This document shows, in pieces, positions 26,237 to 33,730 of a stretch of 64,000 nt of DNA. This DNA is from CBDCZY01 sp965224745 (GTDB taxonomy: Bacteria > Pseudomonadota > Gammaproteobacteria > Methylococcales > Methylomonadaceae), in assembly GCA_965224745.1 (NCBI GenBank), contig CBDCZY010000003.1, positions 1 through 64,000 on the forward strand, read 5' to 3'. The notes below the pieces were generated by a model. The model saw only the letters and a list, made by a program, of their open reading frames with translations. It searched no databases and was not told where the DNA came from. The translations under genes were made by a program, and so were the position numbers. Every line of letters starts with the position of its first letter. Within the stretch, counting starts at the first letter, position 1.

Positions 26237-26802
26237 TGTCGAAATTTACAGTAGTCTATGATGCATGTGTTTTATACCCTGCACCGTTAAGAGATCTGTT
26301 AATGCGATTAGCATTAACAGATTTATTTAAAGCTCAATGGACAGATCAAATACATGAAGAATGGATAAATGCTTTACTGAGAGAAGATAAATTTAACCGT
26401 GATAATTTAGAACGCGTAAAAGACTTGATGGATATGCATGTACGTGATGCTAAAGTTTATGGTTATGAAGATTTAATTGAAACTATTGAGCTACCAGACC
26501 CCGATGACCGACATGTTGTTGCTGCAGCAATTAAATGTAACGCAGATGCCATAGTTACTTTTAATTTGAAAGATTTCCCTGAAGATGCTTTGTCCAAATT
26601 CTCTATAGAAGTTATACACCCAGATGATTTTGTTTGTTACCAAATAGATTTATCATCTGGTAAGGCATGTGGTGCTATTAAGGCACAGAGAGAAGCTCTA
26701 AAACACCCTCCAATGGAAAAGGAAGAGTTTTTAGCTAATTTACAAAAGCAACAATTACCTCAAACTGTTTTAGCATTGAAGCAATATATCGAATTTATTT
26801 AG
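26236..26802 (+). CDS. PIN-domain toxin
   Basis: 188 residues starting with GTG directly on the antitoxin stop. PIN-domain nuclease: first Asp in VVYDACVLYPAPLRDLLMR, a Glu region EEWINALLRE, and Asp cluster in LPDPDDRHVVAAAIKC, followed by AIVTFNLKDFPEDAL. PIN toxins cut RNA. A C-terminal tail of about 45 residues (KEEFLANLQKQQLPQTVLAL) extends beyond the usual PIN core. Confidence 0.85.
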   Translation: MSKFTVVYDACVLYPAPLRDLLMRLALTDLFKAQWTDQIHEEWINALLREDKFNRDNLERVKDLMDMHVRDAKVYGYEDLIETIELPDPDDRHVVAAAIKCNADAIVTFNLKDFPEDALSKFSIEVIHPDDFVCYQIDLSSGKACGAIKAQREALKHPPMEKEEFLANLQKQQLPQTVLALKQYIEFI

Positions 26803-26804
26803 TG

Positions 26805-26898
26805 TTATAACGCCTGCTTCAGCTGATGTAAAAAGGGGCGCAGTTTTTGCCAATAGCAAAAATTGTGACGCTTTTTACGGTCAGCTGGAAGCAATTGT
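26805..26898 (-). repeat. attC site, type A, split by IS110-type element
   Basis: TTATAAC core, arms GCTTCAGCTGATGTAAAAA and TTTTTACGGTCAGCTGGAAGC as in other type A sites. It breaks off at CAATTGT, and the rest (GTTAGCT) reappears at 28086-28092 on the far side of the element. It is clear evidence for insertion inside attC. Confidence 0.85.
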
Positions 26899-27103
26899 AT
26901 GGATAATAAACCCTGTTTTCGGGTAAAGTGAGACCCAAGCTTTGGCTGCAACCAAAGCCTTCTTTTACAGCAGTTCGATGGATGCGAGGTTCCTCTATTG
27001 AGAGACCGATAACAAGTGAGAACGCTGTATCAGACTCCAAGCACTCAACTCGGATAGTCAACGGGGTCTCGAACCCGAATTTGCAAGGCAGAGTCAGCTT
27101 ATT
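26899..27103 (+). ncRNA. Candidate bridge RNA region of the IS110-type element
   Basis: Non-coding leader of the element with stem-loops, for example GGCTTTGG/CCAAAGCC-type pairing around 26940-26962 and an ACCC...GGGT hairpin at 26910-26927. In IS110 elements this region makes the RNA that pairs with target and donor DNA. I could not assign the guide loops with confidence; the assignment rests on position and family knowledge. Confidence 0.45.
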
Positions 27104-28057
27104 ATGAAGACTAGAAAAACTCAAGAAGAAATCAATATTGGTGTCGATACGGGAAAACATCAACTGGATATTTATATCCGTCCCTTAGATATTTATTTTA
27201 CAGTCACTAACGATGATAAAGGGATTAAAAAAGCGGTTGCTGAGATTAAAAAATATCATCCAACACGCATTATTATTGAAGCAACGGGACGAATGGAACA
27301 CGCTTTTATCTTGGCCTGTTCAAAAGCCAATTTACCTTTTGTAGTCGCTAATCCTTTACACATTAAAAAGTTCGCAGGCGCTATTGGTCGATTAGCTAAA
27401 ACAGATCAATTAGATGCCAGCTTAATGGCTCATTATGGTGAATCCATTCAACCTAATTTATCTCTGTTAAAACCAGAAAACATGCGGAGAATGAGTGATT
27501 TATTATCACGCAGAAGACAATTAACATCCATGCAAACCATGGAAAAGAATCGTCTTAAAATTATGCCTAAAAAACTACAGGGCTTGATCAAACCAATCTT
27601 AACAACCATTAAAAATCAACTGTTAAAAGTGGATGAAAAACTATTAAAATTAATTGAAGAGTGTCCAGAATATCATGAAAAAAATGAAATTCTACAAAGT
27701 ATGCCTGGCATCGGAAATGTCGTGGCTTTTAGTTTGTTAGCTGACATGCCAGAACTCGGTTCCATGAGTAGCAAAGAAGCCGCTGCTTTAGTCGGTGTTG
27801 CTCCTTTTAATCGAGAGAGTGGCACGTATAAAGGACAACGTAGAATTCGTGGTGGCCGTTATCAAGTCCGTACTGTGATGTTTATGGCCATGATGTCAGC
27901 GATACAATGTAATCCTGTTTTTAAAGCTAAATATGAGCAATTAGTAGATGATGGAAAACCTAAAAAAATTGCCCTTATTGCCTGTGTCAGAAAGATGATT
28001 GTGATACTCAATTCTATGCTTCGAGACGGCGTCAAATGGGAGGTGAATCATGCTTAA
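27104..28057 (+). CDS. IS110-family transposase (DEDD recombinase)
   Basis: 317 residues. N-terminal RuvC-like DEDD domain: Asp in NIGVDTGKHQLDI, Glu in RIIIEATGRMEHAF, and two Asp in LAKTDQLDASLMAHYG. The C-terminal transposase_20 domain has MPGIGNVVAFSLLADMPELG and the serine region APFNRESGTYKGQRRIRGG. IS110 enzymes recombine without DDE chemistry, guided by RNA. Complete and probably active. Confidence 0.95.
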   Translation: MKTRKTQEEINIGVDTGKHQLDIYIRPLDIYFTVTNDDKGIKKAVAEIKKYHPTRIIIEATGRMEHAFILACSKANLPFVVANPLHIKKFAGAIGRLAKTDQLDASLMAHYGESIQPNLSLLKPENMRRMSDLLSRRRQLTSMQTMEKNRLKIMPKKLQGLIKPILTTIKNQLLKVDEKLLKLIEECPEYHEKNEILQSMPGIGNVVAFSLLADMPELGSMSSKEAAALVGVAPFNRESGTYKGQRRIRGGRYQVRTVMFMAMMSAIQCNPVFKAKYEQLVDDGKPKKIALIACVRKMIVILNSMLRDGVKWEVNHA

Positions 28058-28086
28058 TAATTACTATTTGACACCATAGTCACTTG

Positions 28087-28854
28087 TTAGCTCTTGTTTC
28101 TGCATGGGATAAACTTATTGCCTATTTCATATAAGACAGCTATCTCACTGTGTTTTCCTCGTTTCAAATCTTCCCTTTCTAGGTTAAATGATACGACCTC
28201 TAGCGCTGCCTTGGAGGTAATTACTAGTCCGGCTGAAATCAACGCCGATACATTTCCAACTAATAAATGGCTCGCATAACCTGCCAATGCTGTCGTCGTC
28301 ATCGTTTCTGCAGAAACAACACTTTTTAATGATCCAGTTACTGTTGAAAACCCATGTTTCTTTAGCGCCCATGTATAATCTTCGATCTTTTGTCCTATTA
28401 AGTCGTCAGCCTGACTTTTGGTTTTCGACATAAGGACATCATTCGTCCAAGCTCTCAGTCTTTGATACTTCCAAGTTGCTTGCTTATCAGCTCTAAACTC
28501 AACTATCTGTTTCCAACGAGCTTTTTCTTCGACGACCAGAGGTATAGAACTAACGATTGCGGTATACGCAGACTGATAATTACAAAAGCTCCCCTCTTCA
28601 TCTTGATCGTCATTATCTTCCAGCAAGAACACTATGTTTTCGGCACCTTTTCGAGCCACTTCATAAAGATTAGGAGGTCTCTGTGAAAACGCCACAAACG
28701 GAATACCTGGTATTTCTTCACACCCTCCATATGCATATTTCCAATAATCTTCCTCCAGCTCTTCACCACAGTCATCACATATGACAACGACATCATCGAA
28801 AAGCATAAATGCCCTTTTGAATAGACCCTTGTCCACCATTGTATATATCTTCAT
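28087..28854 (-). CDS. Unknown protein (255 aa) with C-terminal hydrophobic stretch, cassette gene
   Basis: No family recognised. The N-terminal half has a CxxC pair (VVVICDDCGEELEEDYW), which could bind metal or be a redox pair, and an acidic segment LLEDNDDQDEEGS. Near residues 180-225 there is a Gly/Ala/Leu-rich stretch (TTTALAGYASHLLVGNVSAL, then ISAGLVITSKAALEV), possibly one or two membrane or membrane-associated helices. Its stop codon overlaps the surviving attC core GTTAGCT at 28086, so the IS110 insertion left the coding frame intact. Confidence 0.7.
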   Translation of the reverse strand: MKIYTMVDKGLFKRAFMLFDDVVVICDDCGEELEEDYWKYAYGGCEEIPGIPFVAFSQRPPNLYEVARKGAENIVFLLEDNDDQDEEGSFCNYQSAYTAIVSSIPLVVEEKARWKQIVEFRADKQATWKYQRLRAWTNDVLMSKTKSQADDLIGQKIEDYTWALKKHGFSTVTGSLKSVVSAETMTTTALAGYASHLLVGNVSALISAGLVITSKAALEVVSFNLEREDLKRGKHSEIAVLYEIGNKFIPCRNKS

Positions 28855-28869
28855 TTTACGGAACTATCG

Positions 28870-28986
28870 AGCTAACGCCAAGTTCAGATGCCCAAAAAGT
28901 GGCCTTTGTTTTGTGCAATAATGAAGCGCAGCGGAATGCACAAAACAAAGGACGCTTTTTGGGTCAGCTGCAACGCCTGGTTATGT
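28870..28986 (-). repeat. attC site, type B
   Basis: AGCTAAC ... GTTATGT. Long arms CAGATGCCCAAAAAGTGGCC and the complementary GGACGCTTTTTGGGTCAGCTG, plus an inner pair TTTGTTTTGTGC/GCACAAAACAAA. Almost identical to the sites at 30006, 31630, 33599, 34461 and 37234. Confidence 0.93.
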
Positions 28987-28996
28987 TTATATTCCA

Positions 28997-29509
28997 CTAT
29001 GTAAGTTCCTTGGTAAAGTAAAGGACTAAATCATCATCATTGATAGTTTCTTCCATAGGGTCTAGGACACGCCCGTTGTATGTCAGACCTCGACCATCAG
29101 GCACATAGCCCTTTTTTACATACAAGCGCTGAGCATTACCGTAATCAGAATACATTCCGACTCCAATCCCTACAGTTTGTGATCGCTCTGTTACTAACTT
29201 TTCTGCGCAAGTTAGTAACGATATTCCAATTCCTCGTTTTCGAAAATGAGGTAGTACGTTAAAATCCTGAATTTCGGGAATACCTGCCTTATGGAAGGGC
29301 GAATAGTTCGATTTCCACAAGATAGTAATATACCCTGCAAACATACCATTGATAGTAGCAACTAATACGTTGCGCAACCCTTCTCTTTGTTCTTCAAAAT
29401 ATTTCTCATATTGTACGAGCGGTTTATTCCAGCCAATTTCAGAGAATGCAGCTGAAATTAATTCTGGGTCGTTTTCGCATATAGAGCGTATTTTTAATTT
29501 CTCGTTCAT
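28997..29509 (-). CDS. GNAT-family N-acetyltransferase, cassette gene
   Basis: 170 residues from ATG 29509 (MNEKLKIRSICENDPE); a longer frame to 29656 runs back through the attC and is not credible. The GNAT fold is visible: strand LRNVLVATINGMFAGYITIL, then IQDFNVLPHFRKRGIGISLL with the acetyl-CoA loop R-K-R-G-I-G, then VGMYSDYGNAQRLYVKKGYVPDG in pieces. The substrate is unknown. GNAT genes are frequent integron passengers, some modifying aminoglycosides, but nothing here supports antibiotic resistance. Confidence 0.88.
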   Translation of the reverse strand: MNEKLKIRSICENDPELISAAFSEIGWNKPLVQYEKYFEEQREGLRNVLVATINGMFAGYITILWKSNYSPFHKAGIPEIQDFNVLPHFRKRGIGISLLTCAEKLVTERSQTVGIGVGMYSDYGNAQRLYVKKGYVPDGRGLTYNGRVLDPMEETINDDDLVLYFTKELT

Positions 29510-29526
29510 CCGATGATGACTAATAA

Positions 29527-29655
29527 ACATAACGCCAAATTCAGTGGCCGCTGGCAGGTGTTCGATGAACTCTACTAGCACACTGAGCTTTGGTAAAATT
29601 TGACATCTAAAAAAAGTGGTGCTTGCCAGTGGTCGACTGGAATTTATTGTTAGCA
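29527..29655 (-). repeat. attC site, type C
   Basis: ACATAAC ... GTTAGCA with arms CAGTGGCCGCTGGCAGG and TGCTTGCCAGTGGTCGACTGG. Similar to 25482-25610. Confidence 0.85.
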
Positions 29656-30005
29656 CGTAAATTTAGCTATTGGCACCAACCTTTATAGTGGCTCTGCTTT
29701 TTTAAATACTCTCGCCGTAACAGGGCTTTTTTTGTTTATCTGATGGACAAGTATTCAGGTGATAATAACAGAATTTATTACCTGAAAGTTTTTTAAAAAC
29801 CTCGGTTTTAAACAGCAGGAGAAAACTGACCTGAATACTGCGATGAGCTTTAAAAGCATAATAAATTCTGATATTTGATAAGCCCTGTTACTTCCTACCC
29901 AAAACTTAAAATTACACAATAAATGGTAAAAAGTGTAAGAAGAATAGCAAACTGAACTATCATTTACAAACTGATTGTTATGACAAAAAACCCGATGGAA
30001 TGTTG
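29656..30005 (-). other. ORF-less cassette 1
   Basis: About 350 bp between two attC sites without a credible gene; the only frame of 109 codons starts inside attC sequence. It carries the structured element described separately at 29700-29905. Confidence 0.7.
29700..29905. ncRNA. Candidate structured element, copy 1
   Basis: Three long-distance perfect inverted repeats: GTAACAGGGCTT (29717-29728) with AAGCCCTGTTAC (29880-29891); GTATTCAGGT (29751-29760) with ACCTGAATAC (29829-29838); CAGAATTTATTA (29769-29780) with TAATAAATTCTG (29859-29870). The second and third pairs cross, as in a pseudoknot or two alternative folds. A related arrangement with changed but still paired bases is present at 31325-31530. 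Strand and transcription are unknown. Confidence 0.45.
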
Positions 30006-30122
30006 TGCTAACGCCAAGTTCAGATGCCCAAAAAGCGTCCTTTGTTTTGTGCAAAAATGGAGCGTAGCGTAATGCACAAAACAAAGGACGCTTTTTGGGT
30101 CAGCTGCAACGCCTGGTTATGC
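30006..30122 (-). repeat. attC site, type B
   Basis: TGCTAAC ... GTTATGC, nearly identical to 28870-28986 including the inner TTTGTTTTGTGC pair. Confidence 0.93.
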
Positions 30123-30545
30123 ATTTTTTACCCACGGATTCAATAACTCTACCGTGCTTTGCTCCATATCTGAAACATTCCTCGTTACAACAATGCAATT
30201 ATGGACAAGCCCAGAAACCGCTATAAGTCCATCTATTGCGGGCCTTGGCTTCCCAAGCAATTCAGCATTACCTTGAATTGTTCCCCATTTAACTGAAATA
30301 TCAATATTTATAGGAACTATTCGACCTTCAAAGCGTTTCTTTAAATCCTCTTCTACCCACAATTGTAATTTTCTTTTCCTTGCTTCATCAGGCGATTTTT
30401 CAATGCCTTTCTCTATTTCACCAAATGTTAACACACTAAGATATAAACTTTCTTCATCTTGATTTTGCATCCATGAAATAACATTTTTATCCGCTCGAGG
30501 TTTTATAACTTCGGATATTACACAGGTATCTAAAAGATATTTCAA
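30117..30545 (-). CDS. vapC: VapC/FitB-type PIN toxin
   Basis: 142-residue PIN nuclease: MKYLLDTCVISEVIKPRAD (first Asp at residue 6), FGEIEKGIEK (Glu), GKPRPAIDGLIAVSG (Asp) and CIVVTRNVSDME (Asp). Relatives cut initiator tRNA or other RNAs. It follows its antitoxin with a 4-bp overlap, and its stop lies in the attC end. Confidence 0.92.
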   Translation of the reverse strand: MKYLLDTCVISEVIKPRADKNVISWMQNQDEESLYLSVLTFGEIEKGIEKSPDEARKRKLQLWVEEDLKKRFEGRIVPINIDISVKWGTIQGNAELLGKPRPAIDGLIAVSGLVHNCIVVTRNVSDMEQSTVELLNPWVKNA

Positions 30546-30796
30546 AATTCAATATCTCTTGGTAATTCTCCATTTCTTGAAATATCTAGTTCGATTTCCG
30601 TAAGCGGAGAGTTTCTTAAAAAGGTTACTAAGTCCGTTTTAGGTTTTGTGATTTTTTTATAGTCCTCAAATGAAAGAATAACTACAGCATTATTACCATG
30701 TTTTGTAACAAATTGGGGTTCGCTCGACATTGCATTTTCAACCAATTGGCTAAATTTGCTCTTTGCATCTTGAAGTTGCCATGTATTGTTTTTCAT
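30542..30796 (-). CDS. Phd/YefM-type antitoxin
   Basis: 84 residues: NTWQLQDAKSKFSQLVENAM and QFVTKHGNNAVVILSFEDYK are the Phd/YefM fold that binds the operator. The tail LTEIELDISRNGELPRDIEF is the toxin-binding part. Antitoxin-first order with a 4-bp overlap supports the pairing with the PIN gene. Confidence 0.92.
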   Translation of the reverse strand: MKNNTWQLQDAKSKFSQLVENAMSSEPQFVTKHGNNAVVILSFEDYKKITKPKTDLVTFLRNSPLTEIELDISRNGELPRDIEF

Positions 30797-30878
30797 AATG
30801 CCTAACCCATTTATTTAAACCAGTCAGACTAGATATTATATTTCTTTTTAGTGCTTGTCAATCCCTTGCGAGTGATAT

Positions 30879-30976
30879 GCATAACGCCCGCATCAGCTGA
30901 CGTAATAAGGGGCGGTTTTTTTGCCTTAGCAAAAAAAATGACGCTTATTACGGTCAGCTGGATGCGATTGTTAGCC
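30879..30976 (-). repeat. attC site, type A
   Basis: GCATAAC ... GTTAGCC; arms GCATCAGCTGACGTAATAA and TTATTACGGTCAGCTGGATGC. Almost the same as 35955-36052. Confidence 0.92.
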
Positions 30977-31027
30977 TACGGCAACTGTTTGATTCTATTT
31001 GCATCACTTGCCTTTGCATAAGTGCAT

Positions 31028-31290
31028 TAGATGCTCTTACTGTAACATAGCGAGATAAGCTATTGAACTTTTTTTAAAACTTTGCCAAATTAGGTTTCAG
31101 TTCTATTCCTGAGTAGCACCTTCTATTAAAACGACTTTTCAAAGAAACACTGATTGCAAGTCTTAGGCATAATGGAAATTACAACAAAACTAAAACCCTT
31201 CGTAAATTACTGCCTTTGAGATTAAGAATGAATTGATTATTGAGATAACACAGCTCTGTTACTTCCGACCCAAACCTTAAAAACAACTCG
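31028..31290. ncRNA. Candidate structured element, copy 2 (diverged)
   Basis: Starts with GCTCTTACTGTAACATAGC, like the GCTCTCGCTGTAACTGGGA of copy 3. It ends with GCTCTGTTACTTCCGACCC, like the CCCTGTTAC ends of copies 1 and 3. The outer arms GTAACATAGC and GCTCTGTTAC pair at nine of ten positions. The inner pair seen in the other copies is not evident. Confidence 0.3.
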
Positions 31291-31324
31291 ATTGGCGATA
31301 AGCACACAACGCCTTTCTTTTTTC

Positions 31325-31530
31325 AAATGCTCTCGCTGTAACTGGGATTTTTAGCTAATCACTTTCGCAGTATTCCTGTAGGAGTTGATAAACTTTAATA
31401 AACATTTTAACCTTCTGCATTTGATACCCTTTTGTACTGCGATAGCCCAGACAGGAATACACTTTGGCTTTAAACAGCAAGAGTAATTTTCGATAATTGA
31501 CTGATTAGCCCTGTTACCTCCTGCCCAAGT
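31325..31530. ncRNA. Candidate structured element, copy 3
   Basis: Shares with copy 1 the start CTCTCGC-x-GTAAC-x-GGG, the TTTAAA-x-AGCA-x-GAG motif and the end AGCCCTGTTAC. The inner pair is GTATTCCTGT (31370-31379) with ACAGGAATAC (31451-31460). Relative to copy 1 the middle bases changed on both sides together, which suggests selection on base pairing. Confidence 0.4.
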
Positions 31531-31629
31531 TTTTAAGATATTGATAGCTGGAGATAAGCACAAAGGGAGACGAAAAATAACCTTTCAATTTCTAAATAAT
31601 TTACAAAGAAATTACTCTATTTTTCTGTA

Positions 31630-31746
31630 GGCTAACGCCAAGTTCAGATGCCCAAAAAGTGGCCTTTGTTTTGTGCAAAAATGAAGCCCAGCGTAATGCA
31701 CAAAACAAAGGACGCTTTTTGGGTCAGCTGCAACGCCTGGTTAGGC
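31630..31746 (-). repeat. attC site, type B
   Basis: GGCTAAC ... GTTAGGC, nearly identical to the other type B sites. Confidence 0.93.
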
Positions 31747-31753
31747 TTTATTT

Positions 31754-32488
31754 TTACCACGAAAATCTCCAGCCTCTACGAATGAGAATATCTTTTTCTG
31801 CTTTACTCAACCACATAACAAGTGCTGTTTGGTCAAATGGAACAACCAATTCAAATTGATTTTCCGTATTCTGGGTTAACTTGTTAATCTGCTTAAGAAT
31901 ATCAACATCTATATAGTCTTCCATATATTCTGGATAAAAGGTATATGCCTTTTTATTTAATTCGAATTCAACTACAATTGGGTCTTCATCAGTTTTCCAT
32001 TTTTCAATGATTTTTATTGGTGAAAAACTATTCTCTGAAGTTTCTGCCCATTCGTTTAAGGCGTGTACATATACATTGTTACCATTTAATACATCAGCCT
32101 CGGTATCTTTCCACCATATTTTTCGACTTCCATACTCAAGAATTACGTAATCGTCAAAAATGCCTCTTGCTTCACAATTCTCACCCCAGTCATCTAAGTG
32201 CTTCAAGCGTATTTCATTTGAAACCTCTTCAAGCGTTTTATTGCTATCCAAGAGTCCTAAATCATAAAAATATTTAACTCTGTCATTTAATGATTCGTTG
32301 TTATTTGATCTAGGTAGATCAGTATTAGTAAAAAACATTGCTCCTATCGCACCAGGACCAAATAGAAGACCCATTAGACCCCAGAAATAAAGATTTTGTC
32401 CTTTCTTTTTTGCTGCTATAACGCAAACAATAGAAGAAAGTAAAAACAGTAATATAACAACTAATATGGCTAAAGTAAGTGTGTTCAC
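31754..32488 (-). CDS. Unknown membrane-anchored protein (244 aa), cassette gene
   Basis: No family recognised. Two hydrophobic helices lie near residues 4-25 (LTLAILVVILLFLLSSIVCV) and 34-53 (YFWGLMGLLFGPGAIGAMFF), joined by a short basic loop (AAKKKGQN). A soluble domain of about 185 residues, rich in Trp, Asp and Glu, follows (LDDWGENCEARGIFDDYVIL; RKIWWKDTEADVLNG; ALVMWLSKAEKDILIRRGWR). The two-helix anchor plus soluble domain is shared in outline with the cassettes at 21937 and 23256, without obvious sequence similarity. Confidence 0.72.
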   Translation of the reverse strand: MNTLTLAILVVILLFLLSSIVCVIAAKKKGQNLYFWGLMGLLFGPGAIGAMFFTNTDLPRSNNNESLNDRVKYFYDLGLLDSNKTLEEVSNEIRLKHLDDWGENCEARGIFDDYVILEYGSRKIWWKDTEADVLNGNNVYVHALNEWAETSENSFSPIKIIEKWKTDEDPIVVEFELNKKAYTFYPEYMEDYIDVDILKQINKLTQNTENQFELVVPFDQTALVMWLSKAEKDILIRRGWRFSW

Positions 32489-32514
32489 TATTTCATCTTT
32501 TATTTTCGATAGTT

Positions 32515-32605
32515 ACCTAACGTTTTGTATAAAGCCACACAGCGGATTGTGCGTACGAGTGTGCTCAGCGAACGACTCGCACTTTGTGGTCGCTCCTTAG
32601 AACAT
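32515..32605 (-). repeat. attC site, degenerate
   Basis: Starts ACCTAAC and ends near GCTCCTTAGAA, where a GTTAG core would be expected at the 3' end of the next gene. The inside has partial pairing (GCCACACAG and CTTTGTGGTC). Unlike the other groups; it could have been imported with the cassette. Confidence 0.4.
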
Positions 32606-32872
32606 ACGAAATGTTACCCACCCGAGGGCGAAGAGCAACAGAAGTATTATTGGGATTGCTACTTTTGCAGAATTTAGCGCCGTTGTCATAAGTTTAGCGC
32701 TAGATTCTTGGATTTTCTCAGCTCGGTCTTGGAGTTTCTTGGCGCGGTCAAATTGATCTTTGACCAGTTCGTAATTAGCCCGTTGAATTTCAAGCGCCTC
32801 GCTCTGCATTTTTAGCTGCAGTTTCTGTCCTTCTCGGAGTTCCTGTAGAATCTTCAATGTTTCCATTCTCAT
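32597..32872 (-). CDS. Small coiled-coil tail-anchored protein (91 aa), cassette gene
   Basis: Residues 1-65 form one long charged helix with heptad spacing (LREGQKLQLKMQSEALEIQ; VKDQFDRAKKLQDRAEKIQ), probably a coiled coil. Residues 70-89 are a hydrophobic helix (VAIPIILLLLFALGWVTF) at the very C-terminus. Such tail-anchored coils may oligomerise at the membrane; no family recognised. Starts at ATG 32872; a second Met at codon 3 is an alternative. Confidence 0.7.
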   Translation of the reverse strand: MRMETLKILQELREGQKLQLKMQSEALEIQRANYELVKDQFDRAKKLQDRAEKIQESSAKLMTTALNSAKVAIPIILLLLFALGWVTFRMF

Positions 32873-32961
32873 AACCTTATTTATTTCAGCCTAACATCTT
32901 AGCAGATAACCCTAAAGCCCTTTTACTTTTTAGCAAATACTACTATGTTTGAGCTAGTGAA

Positions 32962-33018
32962 GCCTAACGCCCACATCAGCTGACGCTTTTTACGGTCAGC
33001 TGGATGTGATTGTTAGCC
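32962..33018 (-). repeat. Miniature attC site (57 bp), type A arms
   Basis: GCCTAAC ... GTTAGCC with arms ACATCAGCTGACG and CGGTCAGCTGGATGT, but the variable centre is reduced to CTTTTTA. It is the shortest site in the array and close to the minimum known for attC. Confidence 0.88.
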
Positions 33019-33567
33019 ATTTATTTTACTGTAATACTGTGCATTCGAATTATCCAAAACACTAATTGCATCATCATCACTGACTTCTTGGAATGATAAA
33101 AATGCAGGTGAAGAAAAGAGGTTTCTTGCATAATCTCTTCCTGTGAGTAACCCTTGCATCTTTTCATCTAATAAATTGGGAAACATCATAGTATACGAAT
33201 CACTAGGGTCCTCATTACTGATACCCGTCAAATATAGGCAACCTGAATTTATTTGACCTCTAATTGAATAGGTTAAAGCTCTACGATGATCGACTTTTAT
33301 TTTTTCACTTCCACTGATAATCAAATTTTTCTCTAACTTTAATTTCAATGAGGATTTTGCCAACACTATTCCATTATCAATTTCTGGATCATAGGTGAAA
33401 TGATACACATACCATTCCTTTTCAATAAATGTATAAGCCGTTCCTTGTTCGAACCCTTTCAAAGAAGGCAAATATTTTTCAACAGTAAAAAAACTTTTAT
33501 TTAGCCAAAACCCTATCAAACCAGAGATTAATGCTACAACTAATCCACTTAAAATATCTTCAATCAT
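33013..33567 (-). CDS. Unknown membrane-anchored protein (184 aa), cassette gene
   Basis: No family recognised. The N-terminal helix MIEDILSGLVVALISGLIGF is the only membrane segment (signal anchor). The remainder is soluble with many strands (TAYTFIEKEWYVYHFTYDP; SSLKLKLEKNLIISGSEKI; TYSIRGQINSGCLYLTGIS), similar in outline to SMODS-associated or other small effector-type beta domains, although no motif proves that. Good ribosome-binding site (GAGGAGTTTT) before the ATG at 33567. Confidence 0.72.
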   Translation of the reverse strand: MIEDILSGLVVALISGLIGFWLNKSFFTVEKYLPSLKGFEQGTAYTFIEKEWYVYHFTYDPEIDNGIVLAKSSLKLKLEKNLIISGSEKIKVDHRRALTYSIRGQINSGCLYLTGISNEDPSDSYTMMFPNLLDEKMQGLLTGRDYARNLFSSPAFLSFQEVSDDDAISVLDNSNAQYYSKING

Positions 33568-33598
33568 AAAACTCCTCAGAGGTACTGATTTTTAAAAT

Positions 33599-33715
33599 GG
33601 CTAACGCTAAGTTCAGCTGCCCAAAAAGTGGCCTTTGTTTTGTGCAAAAATGAAGCGCAGCGGAATGCACAAAACAAAGGACGCTTTTTGGGTCAGCTGC
33701 AACGCCTGGTTAGGC
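33599..33715 (-). repeat. attC site, type B (collagen-like cassette, older copy)
   Basis: GGCTAAC ... GTTAGGC; 117 bp. Same sequence as 37234-37350 apart from the outermost base of the left core, as expected when an identical cassette is inserted elsewhere. Confidence 0.94.
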
Positions 33716-33730
33716 TTAAATCTTCCAACC

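Larger units (their letters stand above)
26899..28085 (+). mobile_element. IS110-type element inserted in an attC
   Basis: The element lies between CAATTGT (ends 26898) and GTTAGCTC (starts 28086), which together restore a type A attC. No inverted ends and at most a 2-bp repeat GT, as expected for IS110. It has about 205 bp of non-coding DNA before the transposase and under 30 bp after it, the layout of elements with a bridge RNA at the left end. Exact boundaries are uncertain by a few bases. Confidence 0.85.
30977..31629 (-). other. ORF-less cassette 2
   Basis: About 650 bp between attC sites with no credible gene (longest frame 70 codons, low-quality). It contains two copies of the structured element also present in cassette 1, arranged in tandem. 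Confidence 0.7.

Noticed and set aside
28839..29021. Recurring plus-strand frames reading KNEAQRNAQNKGRFLGQLQR near 28839, 31659, 33628 and 37212
   Set aside because: They are translations of type B attC sites; the repeat explains their conservation and no coding signal is present.
28997..29509. GNAT gene as an aminoglycoside acetyltransferase
   Set aside because: Only the general acetyl-CoA fold is visible; no specific resistance family is recognised.
29755..30084. 109-codon minus-strand frame in ORF-less cassette 1
   Set aside because: Its start lies inside attC sequence, it has no ribosome-binding site, and it is not kept in the related element at 31.3 kb.
31351..31563. 70-codon minus-strand frame in ORF-less cassette 2
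   Set aside because: Short, no start context, and it overlaps the inverted repeats that are better explained as structure.
29650..31630. Group IIC-attC intron in the gene-less cassettes
   Set aside because: No domain V-like hairpin and no reverse transcriptase; the motifs do not fit.
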